Notes under the pieces: model-generated
The model's input: only the letters and a program-made list of their open reading frames with translations
Databases searched by the model: none
Told to the model about the DNA's origin: nothing
Translations under genes and position numbers: made by a program
From: Chryseobacterium sp. C-71
GTDB taxonomy: Bacteria; Bacteroidota; Bacteroidia; Flavobacteriales; Weeksellaceae
DNA: 64,000 nt
Assembly (NCBI RefSeq): GCF_020911865.1
Contig: NZ_CP087131.1
Span: 1,550,001-1,614,000 of the forward strand
Reading direction: 5' to 3'
Part shown: positions 26,246 to 34,768 of the stretch, in pieces
Numbering within the stretch: position 1 is the first letter of the stretch
Layout: the number at the start of each line of letters is the position of its first letter

Positions 26246-27905
26246 CTGTTAATTTTAATTTTATGGTTTTATCATCTTCATCAAAAACTTGCTCAATTAT
26301 TGGTTGCTTGGCTCCGATAAATCGGAATATAATGTTTTTCCAATTTTCATAAGTAAACTCAAAACCTGTTCCTCGCAAGATGTAGCTGCTTGCATATCGT
26401 TCTAATTCGGGCAAAGTAAAAGTTCTATCAGGAAAACCTTGCGTCAGAATGAATTGATAGAAATAATCTTTGTCCATTTTGAAAAATTCAATTCCTTTTG
26501 TTGCATCATCATCTTCAGGATACCCCAGATATTGACGAATACTCACATTACGAATATCCTTTACTCTATTTGAAGGCACTTCTCCAGTTGGTAAATTATG
26601 CTCAAATGAGTCGATTAATTCATCAAATTGTTCTTCGGTTAAATCTTCTTTCACTGCTTCCAAGTCTTCTTTTTTTAAATCTTCCATATCTGAAATATCT
26701 ACTTTACTTAAATCTAGTTCCCCATTAAATGCTCTTTGGCTGGTGCTTCCATAAAGGTTTTCAAGTTCCTTTAGACTATTCTTTAATTGCTTTTTTATTA
26801 TTTCAACTTGTTCAACAATTAATTTGAAATCATTTTGTTTTTTCGGATCAACTATTGGAATTTGTATTCTACGAACCGCATCCTTTGTAATTGTTTTAGT
26901 AACAGCACCTTTCACATTTCTCATTATACTACTTTTACCTAGTGGAGTAGTAAGGAAACGGTATATAAAAACTGGCTCGAAAGCTTCTTTCAGCCTTAAT
27001 AAAAACGCATTCATTCCAAGTGAAACAGGTCTATTTAATACAGGCATCAAATAAACATTTCCAGCACTTCCAATTTTCGTAATTATAATTTCATTTCCGA
27101 ATATTTTAGATTTCGACAAATAATTATATTCTTCCTCATTTAAGTAACGACAATCTGAATCAAAATCATTTTTTTCAAGGTCGGTGGTTCGAACCATCAA
27201 TGCAAAATCCTTTTCAGTTTTAATTGTAATTTTTGCATTTAAACTTTCATAACTACCATTTGCATGATAGTCTGCAAGTAATTCAATTGCCTGACCAAGT
27301 GGTATCCAATTTTCTTTATTTTTTTCGGCTAATTCATCTTTGAACATTTCCATGAATGTTGAATTCAAAAGATCATCCACCAAAGCAATACTTTCTCTTC
27401 TCATTTGTATTAACTCGTCACATTTAGAAAGCACCTTGGATATTTGCATTTGATATTCAATAGATTTCGGAAACCGAATTTTTATTGAACGAATATTTTC
27501 ATTATTTAAGATTGGTAGTAATGCATTTCTAGCTCTGCTTTGAAGAAGTTCCTTATTAGATTTCAACCAATAGTAAAAGAACTCAAAATATACTTCTTCA
27601 TTTGTTCGAATAGCTGTTATTTGTTGGTTCGTACTGGATTCTATGCTCGTTATTGCTATTTTCCCAATATCTCCAATCGCACCAATAACAACAGTGTTCT
27701 TTGGAAGCATTGTTGCTTTGTTTTCATCAATAGCGGCTTTTGTAATTGTTCGATTCGATTTCCCTAAAAATTTACCTTTGTCTAAATCACCAGGAGTATA
27801 CCAATTAATATCTCCACCATAGAATCTTTCAACCTTTGATGGAGGTGTTTTTCCCGTCTTAATAAGAGTTTCAATTTCTCTAATTGTTTTTTGAATGATT
27901 TCCAT
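26226..27905 (-). CDS. hsdS: type I restriction-modification specificity subunit with C-terminal extension
   Basis: 559 residues. Two target-recognition domains with the usual conserved helices: the first at about 1-190 (TPPSKVERFYGGDINWYTPGDL, then QMQISKVLSKCDELI), the second at about 205-400 (VSLGMNAFLLRL, then ELENLYGSTSQRAFNGELDL, a typical HsdS end). About 160 further residues follow, acidic at first (MEDLKKEDLEAVKEDLTEEQFDEL) and then globular, which ordinary HsdS proteins of about 400 residues lack. It sets the DNA sequence recognised by HsdM and HsdR. It overlaps hsdM by 1 bp and the ATPase gene by 20 bp. Confidence 0.9.
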   Translation of the reverse strand: MEIIQKTIREIETLIKTGKTPPSKVERFYGGDINWYTPGDLDKGKFLGKSNRTITKAAIDENKATMLPKNTVVIGAIGDIGKIAITSIESSTNQQITAIRTNEEVYFEFFYYWLKSNKELLQSRARNALLPILNNENIRSIKIRFPKSIEYQMQISKVLSKCDELIQMRRESIALVDDLLNSTFMEMFKDELAEKNKENWIPLGQAIELLADYHANGSYESLNAKITIKTEKDFALMVRTTDLEKNDFDSDCRYLNEEEYNYLSKSKIFGNEIIITKIGSAGNVYLMPVLNRPVSLGMNAFLLRLKEAFEPVFIYRFLTTPLGKSSIMRNVKGAVTKTITKDAVRRIQIPIVDPKKQNDFKLIVEQVEIIKKQLKNSLKELENLYGSTSQRAFNGELDLSKVDISDMEDLKKEDLEAVKEDLTEEQFDELIDSFEHNLPTGEVPSNRVKDIRNVSIRQYLGYPEDDDATKGIEFFKMDKDYFYQFILTQGFPDRTFTLPELERYASSYILRGTGFEFTYENWKNIIFRFIGAKQPIIEQVFDEDDKTIKLKLTDEAFKV

Positions 27906-29530
27906 TAAAACAAGCTTTTTAATTCTTCTAACCCTTTAATAATTTCTTTTTCTAAACCATTTTCTCCTATTAATTTATCTAAAATAATATCAGGTTTTTC
28001 ATAGTTAATTACGCTAAAATTATCTTCCTTATATTTTGAGAAACTTAAATCGTATCCTTCTTCAATGATTTTTGCAATTGGGACAAAAAAATATTTACTC
28101 ATTCTATCATTTACGATTTGTGGGTCTTTAGTTCTAAACTGATTAACAATATCCTGCAAATCACCGTTACCTTCTAGCTTTGCTCTTTTATCGTCCAAAG
28201 TATAACCATCTGATTCCATATCATAAAACCAAACATTTTCGGTTGTGCCACCTTTCGTAAATATTAATAGAGCCGTACTTACACCTGCATAAGGTTTAAA
28301 AGCACCACTAGGTACTGTAATAACCGCTTTAAGTTCTGATTTTTCAATCATCAACTTTCTTGCATCTACAAAAGCAGCGCCTGTGCCAAATAAAACACCT
28401 TGAGGAACAACAATTCCTGCTGTACCACCCATTTCGAGCATATTGTAAATACGTTCAATAAATAGTAATTCAGTTTTAGTTGTTTTTAATGCTAGTTCTT
28501 CATTGATGTCGCCTTTATCTATGTTACCAGTAAAAGGAGGATTAGCTAGTACAATTTTATATTCAGCATTTTCAGTATAGCTTTTACTCAAAGTATCTTT
28601 GTAATCTATTTGAGGGCTGTCAATACCATGCATCATTAAGTTCATTAAACCCAATCGCACCATAGTTTGGTCAATATCGTATCCATGCAAACTATTACCT
28701 AATATTTCTTTTACATCTTCGTTTAATAATGCACTTCGGCTACTTCTAATAAACCCATCTTCATCTGGTTGTTTTTGGTCTTTTTCTTTATCAAGCTGCG
28801 TAATCATGTATTGATAAGCACCCAACAAAAAACCACCAGTACCACAAGCTGGGTCGGCAATACGATGTCCTAATTGTGGGTCAACTAATTCTACCAATAA
28901 TTTTATGATGTGTCTAGGGGTTCTAAACTGTCCATTTTTGCCAGCCGATGCTATTTCACTCAACAACATTTCATACACGTCACCTTGTATATCTTGAAAA
29001 TCCTGTCCTTTTTCATTGGAATCTTTTTCCATCTCTAAGTAAATGGCATCTATGGCATCAACGGCTTCTTTTAATAATGAAGGTTTGGGAATAATGAAAA
29101 CTGCATTCGCCATATGTCTAGTAAATGAAGCATCCTCTTTGTCTAATTCTTTGATAAAGGGAAATACATATTGCTGCACATAATTAAGCATGTTTTCAGT
29201 TGGAGTAATTCGTTTAAATTGGCTCCATCGTAAACTATGTTTATCAACTCCTTTTGTTTTTTCAATTTTAGCAATTTCTTCAGGAGTTGCATCAGCTTTT
29301 GGTCTATCCTGTGGAAGTAAATAAATACCCTCGAATTTTGATTCATATGGTAATCCATATTCAATATTTGCAATACTTTCCAAATCGTTCTCATCTAGCT
29401 TTTTCATAAAAAGCAAATAGGTAATTTGCTCAATGGCCGTTAGTGGATTGGAAATACCGCCACTCCAGAACTTTTGCCAAAGGTCATTTATTTTGGACGC
29501 GATTTGCGGATTGCTATTGATTAAACTCAT
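27905..29530 (-). CDS. hsdM: type I N6-adenine DNA methyltransferase
   Basis: 541 residues. The helical HsdM N-terminus is followed by the methylase fold: motif I DPACGTGGF starting at D226 (S-adenosylmethionine binding) and motif IV N330-P-P-F (adenine N6 target base). It methylates the island's recognition sequence and, with HsdS, forms the core of the restriction complex. It follows hsdR by one base and overlaps hsdS by one, so the three are translated as a unit. Confidence 0.95.
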   Translation of the reverse strand: MSLINSNPQIASKINDLWQKFWSGGISNPLTAIEQITYLLFMKKLDENDLESIANIEYGLPYESKFEGIYLLPQDRPKADATPEEIAKIEKTKGVDKHSLRWSQFKRITPTENMLNYVQQYVFPFIKELDKEDASFTRHMANAVFIIPKPSLLKEAVDAIDAIYLEMEKDSNEKGQDFQDIQGDVYEMLLSEIASAGKNGQFRTPRHIIKLLVELVDPQLGHRIADPACGTGGFLLGAYQYMITQLDKEKDQKQPDEDGFIRSSRSALLNEDVKEILGNSLHGYDIDQTMVRLGLMNLMMHGIDSPQIDYKDTLSKSYTENAEYKIVLANPPFTGNIDKGDINEELALKTTKTELLFIERIYNMLEMGGTAGIVVPQGVLFGTGAAFVDARKLMIEKSELKAVITVPSGAFKPYAGVSTALLIFTKGGTTENVWFYDMESDGYTLDDKRAKLEGNGDLQDIVNQFRTKDPQIVNDRMSKYFFVPIAKIIEEGYDLSFSKYKEDNFSVINYEKPDIILDKLIGENGLEKEIIKGLEELKSLF

Positions 29531-29531
29531 G

Positions 29532-32327
29532 TTATGCTGCGAATTTTTCTGTTAATGTTAAAATGTCTTGTATTTCTGATGGCGAAAAAATGCCACGAAT
29601 TCCTTTTGGATGAATGATGGTAAAAGGAGCCTGTATCAAATCTCTTTTTGCAATATTACCTCTTTCAATAATGTAATTTTTCAATAAGTTAAGAAACTCG
29701 ATTTGTCTTGTCGATAAATTAGTATGTTCTATAATAAATTGCTGAACTGCTTTGCTCACTTGTTCGTCAAAACTTTCCAAAATTTCAATTCCTAAAATGT
29801 GTTTTATAAACTCAATGAACTTTGCCTTTTGATGTTTATAAACTTTCCGTAAAATAGACTCAGTGATATGTGGATCTTCTTCATGTAGTTCTTCAGCCAA
29901 TTGCTGTGCTTCGTCTTCAGTAATTGTATTTCCTGATTTTAGTTTTTGTAAAATCGGGTTTCGTTCTGTGAGTTCAGCAATTTTTGCTTCCACCATTTCA
30001 CGATACTTTGTGATACTTACTGCCTCGTTTTGTGGACCAAACTCAACCATTTCTTTAGTTTTCAATACATCTTGCAAATTGAATTTTGCAGGACCATCTG
30101 ATTGAAAGCGTTGTTCTCTGAATTTTATTAATGGTGATATGGTTTCTGCTAATTCTTCAAATCCATCATCAGAAATAGTTGACCAAAAATGATTAGTCAA
30201 AACTTGCTTGATAAATGATGTGTGCTTTGCAACAATATTTACTGATAAAGGCAACTCACTTACTATGGTGGTTATGTTTTCTTGTAGTGTATCAAACTTT
30301 TCTTTCTCTTCCGAAAGATGTGCAAGAGAAATCTCTAACACATCTTTTTGAAATCTCATTGCTTTGAAATCGGTTTGCGATACGGTTCTAAACAATGGTT
30401 TTATCGTATGTCTTAAAAATTCCAATTTTTCATTTGTCAGGTGTGTCCAGAAGTTTTCTTGTTCCACCTTAGCCAAATCAGTTTTTGAGTCTTGGATTAC
30501 TACAGACTTTGTAGGAAGTTCAGAAATTTGAATTCGAAATTTTTCAATTTCCTTTCGAGCAATTTCAGGTCTGCCTTTCCCTAATGCCTTTTCAATTTTA
30601 TCAATACGGATTCCTACGAAACGCACTGGCAAAGGAATTTGAGCCTTTAATTCTTTACCTTTGGGATTGAGTTTGAAGTATTCAAAATTATCCCAACAGT
30701 CCATAATTAAAAAAGTATCTTTCTCAGGACACCAAGGTTTTATTTTAGATTTTTCTAATAATCTTGTTCCTCGGCCAATCATTTGCCAAAACTTCGTGTA
30801 AGAGAAAACAGGTTTAACGAAAACAAGGTTTACTAATTCTCTTACATCAATACCAGTATCCAACATGTCCACACTAATTGCAATACGTGGCATGTCGTTA
30901 TGTGTAAACTGACGTAATAATCCTCCTTTACCGTAAACTCTTGGGTCATCTGACACCATTACTTTCGCCAATTCACCAGTGTATTCAGGATAAAGCGAAT
31001 CGAAAATCGCTTCGATTCTTCTTGCATGGGCCTTCGTTCCGCAAAAGAAAATTGTTTTGCCTGGAAGAACACCGTTCGGGTCTTTAATGCATTCTTCCAT
31101 AAATTCTTTAACTATGGTAACATTAGTTCCTTTGTTAATTACCGTTTTTTCTAAATCGGTTCCTTCAAAATTTATTTCTGCAACTTCTTTTCCTTCTAAG
31201 ATTAATTGTTTTTGGTCTTCAAGGCTTATGGTTCTTTTACTTATTCCTTCCTCTTGAAATTTCGTTTGAATTTTCATTACCTGAAAATCGCAGAGATAAG
31301 GCGGAATATTATTTACAGCTTCTTCGTATGAATAAGCAAATGTTGGTATCCCATCTTCACATTCAAAAAGTTTAAATGTATTATGGTCAATTACATCTCT
31401 TGGTGTAGCCGTCAAGCCAAGTGTGATTGTATTAAAGTAATCTAAAACTTCTTGATAGGTGTTGTAAATAGAACGATGACTTTCATCTACCACAATCAAA
31501 TCAAAAAAATGAGGAGATAAAGAATTCTCTTCATCTCTAATAATATTCAACATTGTTGGATAGGTCGAAGTATAAATCCTTCTATCTTTGGCGATTGATT
31601 TTTCTCCGATTTTTGGCCAAGCTGGTTCGTTTGGCAAGTATTCTTTGAATGCTTCTAAAGCTTGATTTCTTAATGCAATACGATCAACCAAAAACAGAAC
31701 TCTTTCAACCCACCCAGCTCTCATTAAAGCATCAACCATGGCAATAGTTGTTCTAGTTTTACCCGTACCAGTCGCCATTACTAAAAGAAACGTTCTCTTT
31801 CTTTTGTCAATACCTTCCATTACAGAACGGATAGCATGAACTTGATAATCTCTTCCTGCAATACTGTTATTGATAAGCTCCGAAGCTAATGGCTTTCTAT
31901 TTTTTCTTATGTATTGATATCTTTCTAAATCATCTCTTGTCGGAAAACCAATCACTTTCTTGGGAGGATAGTTTCCTAAATCCCAAAAGTAAATTTCATG
32001 TCCATTTGTGTAAAAGCAAAATGGAAGTTCACCACCAATTTCTTTCTGAATATTATAACAATATTGTTTTGCTTGTTCTCTTCCTATTGAAGCATCTACA
32101 ATAGTTTTTTTTGCCTCAACAACAGCGAGTGGCTTTCCGTCCTTTCCAAGTAGAACATAATCTGAAAACTGATACCTATTGAATGTAGCTTTAGGTTCGT
32201 TTGAAACATCTGACATATCAACAACTATCTTAAACTCATTTACTACTTGAGTTCTATTATTAATATCCCAACCAGCGATGGCGAGATTAGCATTAATAAT
32301 TTGTTCTCTTGTTAATTTTTCGCCCAA
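29532..32327 (-). CDS. hsdR: type I restriction endonuclease, motor and nuclease subunit
   Basis: 931 residues, EcoEI/EcoAI (type IB)-like. The N-terminal nuclease has D56 and E71-A-K73 (VVEAKK). The SF2 motor has Walker A at 185-191 (ATGTGKT), D281-E-S-H284, GLTATP, and motif VI-like MIGRGTRLL. The C-terminal helical part contacts HsdM. It cleaves unmodified DNA after ATP-driven translocation. The frame opens with a TTG at 32325-32327 and the alignment-like start MGEKLTREQIINANL supports it; no ATG lies nearby in frame. First gene of the five-gene minus-strand operon, 111 bp from the tRNA end. Confidence 0.95.
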   Translation of the reverse strand: MGEKLTREQIINANLAIAGWDINNRTQVVNEFKIVVDMSDVSNEPKATFNRYQFSDYVLLGKDGKPLAVVEAKKTIVDASIGREQAKQYCYNIQKEIGGELPFCFYTNGHEIYFWDLGNYPPKKVIGFPTRDDLERYQYIRKNRKPLASELINNSIAGRDYQVHAIRSVMEGIDKRKRTFLLVMATGTGKTRTTIAMVDALMRAGWVERVLFLVDRIALRNQALEAFKEYLPNEPAWPKIGEKSIAKDRRIYTSTYPTMLNIIRDEENSLSPHFFDLIVVDESHRSIYNTYQEVLDYFNTITLGLTATPRDVIDHNTFKLFECEDGIPTFAYSYEEAVNNIPPYLCDFQVMKIQTKFQEEGISKRTISLEDQKQLILEGKEVAEINFEGTDLEKTVINKGTNVTIVKEFMEECIKDPNGVLPGKTIFFCGTKAHARRIEAIFDSLYPEYTGELAKVMVSDDPRVYGKGGLLRQFTHNDMPRIAISVDMLDTGIDVRELVNLVFVKPVFSYTKFWQMIGRGTRLLEKSKIKPWCPEKDTFLIMDCWDNFEYFKLNPKGKELKAQIPLPVRFVGIRIDKIEKALGKGRPEIARKEIEKFRIQISELPTKSVVIQDSKTDLAKVEQENFWTHLTNEKLEFLRHTIKPLFRTVSQTDFKAMRFQKDVLEISLAHLSEEKEKFDTLQENITTIVSELPLSVNIVAKHTSFIKQVLTNHFWSTISDDGFEELAETISPLIKFREQRFQSDGPAKFNLQDVLKTKEMVEFGPQNEAVSITKYREMVEAKIAELTERNPILQKLKSGNTITEDEAQQLAEELHEEDPHITESILRKVYKHQKAKFIEFIKHILGIEILESFDEQVSKAVQQFIIEHTNLSTRQIEFLNLLKNYIIERGNIAKRDLIQAPFTIIHPKGIRGIFSPSEIQDILTLTEKFAA

Positions 32328-32385
32328 AGTTATGTTTTTATAGATATGCCATAAAATTACAAAATATTATTAACTCCCCTATCTA

Positions 32386-32394
32386 GCCCCCTAT
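32386..32394. repeat. GCCCCCTAT motif near the right end, also at 20260-20268
   Basis: GCCCCCTAT occurs in the same orientation about 110 bp inside attL and about 45 bp inside attR, with further partial copies beside each (TGCCCCC at 20271, TCCCCTAT at 32375). Placement at both ends suggests recombinase or excisionase arm sites. Confidence 0.45.
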
Positions 32395-32433
32395 AAAAAA
32401 TAAACCCTTGAATATCAGAGTATTCAAGGGTTT
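32394..32433 (-). terminator. island-borne terminator behind the tRNA gene
   Basis: Perfect 13-bp stem (32402-32414 with 32421-32433; core ACCCTTGAATA) with a 6-nt loop. On the minus strand it is followed by a T-rich run. It ends the tRNA transcript and replaces the original terminator left at 20095. Confidence 0.8.
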
Positions 32434-32437
32434 TATT

Positions 32438-32453
32438 GTGGTCCCACCTGGGC
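32438..32453. other. attR: right attachment repeat, within the tRNA 3' end
   Basis: The second copy of GTGGTCCCACCTGGGC. It covers the discriminator base, the 3' acceptor strand and part of the T-arm, so the island restores a working tRNA on integration. Confidence 0.9.
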
Positions 32454-32512
32454 TCGAACCAGGGACCACCTGATTATGAGTCAGGTGCTCTAACCAACTG
32501 AGCTATAGGACC
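32439..32512 (-). tRNA. tRNA with CAU anticodon (Met, or lysidine-modified Ile2)
   Basis: 74 nt. Acceptor GGTCCTA pairs with TGGGACC, discriminator A, no encoded CCA. D-arm GCTC/GAGC, anticodon stem CCTGA/TCAGG with loop CTCATAA (anticodon complement at 32476-32478), T-arm CCTGG/CCAGG around TTCGAGC. A CAU anticodon can be elongator Met or tRNA-Ile2 that needs TilS; the AGC-bearing T-loop and GGTCC acceptor do not decide it. It is the integration site of the island. Confidence 0.95.
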
Positions 32513-32574
32513 TCAAAATTTGGTTAAATTTTGTGTTTGCAAAAATAGTAAAATTTCTTTCACTACAAAATTTT

Positions 32575-32973
32575 TTATGGCTTTTCTTGGCAAAGTTCTA
32601 CCAAGACTCCGTTCGTAGATTTTGGATGAAGGAAGACAACTAATTTGTTATCAGCACCTTCTTTAGGTTCTTCGGAGATAAATTGAAAACCTTCTTTTTT
32701 TAATCTTTCCACTTCTTCCATGATGTTTTCTACTCCAAAAGCCAAATGATGAATCCCCTCGCCTTTTTTTTCGATGAATTTAGAAATCGGACTTTCAGGA
32801 TTGGTAGCTTCAAGCAACTCTATTTTACTTTCACCGGTTTGGTAAAAAGAGGTGGTCACACCTTCCCTTTCCACCTTTTCATTTTTATATGATTTTTTAC
32901 CTAAAAGCTTTTCAAAAAGCTCGTCAGAGAAGCCCAAAGTTTTTACCGCAATACCGATATGTTCTAGTTTCAT
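32575..32973 (-). CDS. mce: methylmalonyl-CoA epimerase
   Basis: 132 residues, the normal length. It is a glyoxalase/VOC fold: MKLEHIGIAV with metal ligand H5, GIHHLAFGV with H75/H76, and LVELCQEKP with E126. It interconverts (2R)- and (2S)-methylmalonyl-CoA in propionate metabolism, in the cytoplasm. It is divergent from rbfA, with a hairpin-forming palindrome between them. Confidence 0.92.
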   Translation of the reverse strand: MKLEHIGIAVKTLGFSDELFEKLLGKKSYKNEKVEREGVTTSFYQTGESKIELLEATNPESPISKFIEKKGEGIHHLAFGVENIMEEVERLKKEGFQFISEEPKEGADNKLVVFLHPKSTNGVLVELCQEKP

Positions 32974-33007
32974 AAATTTTATGTTGTTTTAAAGTCCTCT
33001 GAAACCG

Positions 33008-33048
33008 TCATATCATCAGTTTTCACTTACAGAAAATTGATGATATGA
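33008..33048. promoter_or_regulatory. palindrome in the mce-rbfA divergent region
   Basis: TCATATCATCA (33008-33018) and its exact reverse complement (33038-33048), with inner TTTTC/GAAAA also pairing, around a short loop. No T run follows, so it is more likely an operator or RNA structure than a terminator. Confidence 0.5.
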
Positions 33049-33131
33049 TGATTTCAAGACTGTTTTGACTTAATTAATCGTAAATTTGATGGTTTCGTTT
33101 ATTTTCAAATAAGCAATTCAAACAAAAATAG

Positions 33132-33139
33132 TAAATTTG
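33132..33139 (+). promoter_or_regulatory. TAnnTTTG -7 element for rbfA
   Basis: TAAATTTG ends 8 bp before the rbfA ATG, giving an almost leaderless transcript. Confidence 0.55.
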
Positions 33140-33147
33140 CAGAACTT

Positions 33148-33507
33148 ATGGAAAGTAACAGACAAAGAAAAGTAGCACAAATTATACAGGAAGATTTCGC
33201 AGAATTATTCCGCAAACAGTCAGCAGAAAGCAAACAAAGTTTTTTAGTTTCGGTTTCTGATGTCAAAATTTCTCCGGATTTAGGGGTTGCAAAAATTTAT
33301 TTAAGCATTTTTCCGCAGGAATTCAGAGCTTCAATCATGAAAGAGATTGAGACTAACAAAGCACAGTACAGAAATTTCTTGGGTCAGAAAATGGCTAAGC
33401 AAGTTCGTGTAATTCCTCAGCTCAGCTTTTATCTTGATACCGCTCTTGATGATGTAGAAAAAATAGAAAAAGAACTGAGAGGCGAAGGCGACAATCCTGT
33501 ATTGTAA
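33148..33507 (+). CDS. rbfA: 30S ribosome-binding factor A
   Basis: 119 residues, typical for the family. The KH-like fold is visible: NRQRKVAQIIQEDFAELF at the start, VSDVKISPDLGVAKIYLSIF, and RVIPQLSFYLDTALDDVEKIE at the end. It acts in maturation of the 16S rRNA 5' end and in growth in the cold. It is 6 bp upstream of the permease gene, a pairing common in Flavobacteriia. Confidence 0.95.
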   Translation: MESNRQRKVAQIIQEDFAELFRKQSAESKQSFLVSVSDVKISPDLGVAKIYLSIFPQEFRASIMKEIETNKAQYRNFLGQKMAKQVRVIPQLSFYLDTALDDVEKIEKELRGEGDNPVL

Positions 33508-33513
33508 ATCATC

Positions 33514-34719
33514 TTGAAAAACATTGCATTTTATATAGCTTCACGCTACCTTTTATCTAAAAAAGGAAGTACGGCAGTCACATTTATTACGTGGCTGGCG
33601 GTGGGTGCTATGACGGTTGCCGTCGCTGCAATGTTTGTCATTATCTCTGTATTTTCAGGTTTAGAAGTATTTAATCAGAATTTGATTTCAAATCTTCATG
33701 CCGATTTGACGGTTAAAAGCACGTCGGGGAAAACCATAAAAGATTTTGATAAGATTAAAGGTATTTTAAAAAAGAATACAGAAATTCAAGATTTCTCTCG
33801 TGTTATCGAAGAAAAAGTCTATCTCAATTATAACGGAAAAGGTGATATTGGCTATTTAAGAGGTGTAGATTCTTCTTATATTAAAGTAAATCCGATTGAC
33901 ACTACCATTTTTTTTGGTAAATATCCCAGCTTTCAATATTCCAATGAGGTCATTATGGAACACGGTCTCGAGATGCGACTTTCGATTCCTGTTGATACTT
34001 TGAATAATTTCGCTACGGTTTTCATGCCTAAACCCGGCATCGGTATCATTAATAAAGAAGAAGACATCTATAATAAGAAGAATATTCTGGTGACCGGTAT
34101 TTTTCCGGGAAATGATCAATTAAACAATTATATCATTGCACCGATTGAATTATCTGAAGAACTTCTTGATCTTCCAAAAAACTCGGCTTACCAAATTGTA
34201 ATTAAACTTAAAAATCCTGATAAAATTAATCAGGTAAAAAAAGATTTACTCTCATCAATCGGCAAAGGAGTCGAAATTAAAACTAAACAGGAAGAGAACG
34301 CTGCTTTCTGGAAGATGATAAATACAGAAAAACTTTTCATTTATTTAATATTCGCTTTGGTAATTTTTATTACAACATTCAATCTGGCCGGAGCAATTAT
34401 CATCTTACAACTCGATAAAAAGCAACAGGCAAAATCATTAATTTCTTTAGGATTCCCTTTGAGTTATTTAAGAAAAACATATTTCTACACAGGAATTTTA
34501 ATTGTTGTACTAGGGGTTATTTCAGGCTTACTTTTGGGAACAGCACTATGTTTTTTCCAACTGAAAACTGAGTTTTTCAAAGCAGTTGAAACTTTACCAT
34601 TCCCTGTGAAAATTGTTGCCGAAAATTATTTGATAGTTGCTGCAACCGCTTCTATATTCGGAATTTCTATTTCTTGGTTTTTCTCAAAAATCAGTAAAGA
34701 TTACATTACTAAAAATTAA
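33514..34719 (+). CDS. LolE/FtsX-type ABC transporter permease
   Basis: 401 residues with a TTG start; the family N-terminus MKNIAFYIASRYLLSKKGS begins exactly there and no ATG would keep it. Four membrane helices: one at about 20-45, a large periplasmic MacB-like core, then three helices at about 270-390. Proteins of this type release lipoproteins from the inner membrane or act as mechanotransmission permeases; the ATPase partner is not in this window. Translationally close to rbfA. Confidence 0.82.
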   Translation: MKNIAFYIASRYLLSKKGSTAVTFITWLAVGAMTVAVAAMFVIISVFSGLEVFNQNLISNLHADLTVKSTSGKTIKDFDKIKGILKKNTEIQDFSRVIEEKVYLNYNGKGDIGYLRGVDSSYIKVNPIDTTIFFGKYPSFQYSNEVIMEHGLEMRLSIPVDTLNNFATVFMPKPGIGIINKEEDIYNKKNILVTGIFPGNDQLNNYIIAPIELSEELLDLPKNSAYQIVIKLKNPDKINQVKKDLLSSIGKGVEIKTKQEENAAFWKMINTEKLFIYLIFALVIFITTFNLAGAIIILQLDKKQQAKSLISLGFPLSYLRKTYFYTGILIVVLGVISGLLLGTALCFFQLKTEFFKAVETLPFPVKIVAENYLIVAATASIFGISISWFFSKISKDYITKN

Positions 34720-34742
34720 CATATTACAGTTAAAAATTTTCG

Positions 34743-34750
34743 TAGATTTG
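34743..34750 (+). promoter_or_regulatory. TAnnTTTG -7 element
   Basis: TAGATTTG lies 18 bp before the ATG at 34769 and supports that start for the secreted nuclease. Confidence 0.5.
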
Positions 34751-34768
34751 CCTTCCAATTTAAAAAAA

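Noticed and set aside
34637..34768. Longer N-terminus for the endonuclease I gene
   Set aside because: It lies inside the permease gene, and a signal peptide and promoter element mark the ATG at 34769.
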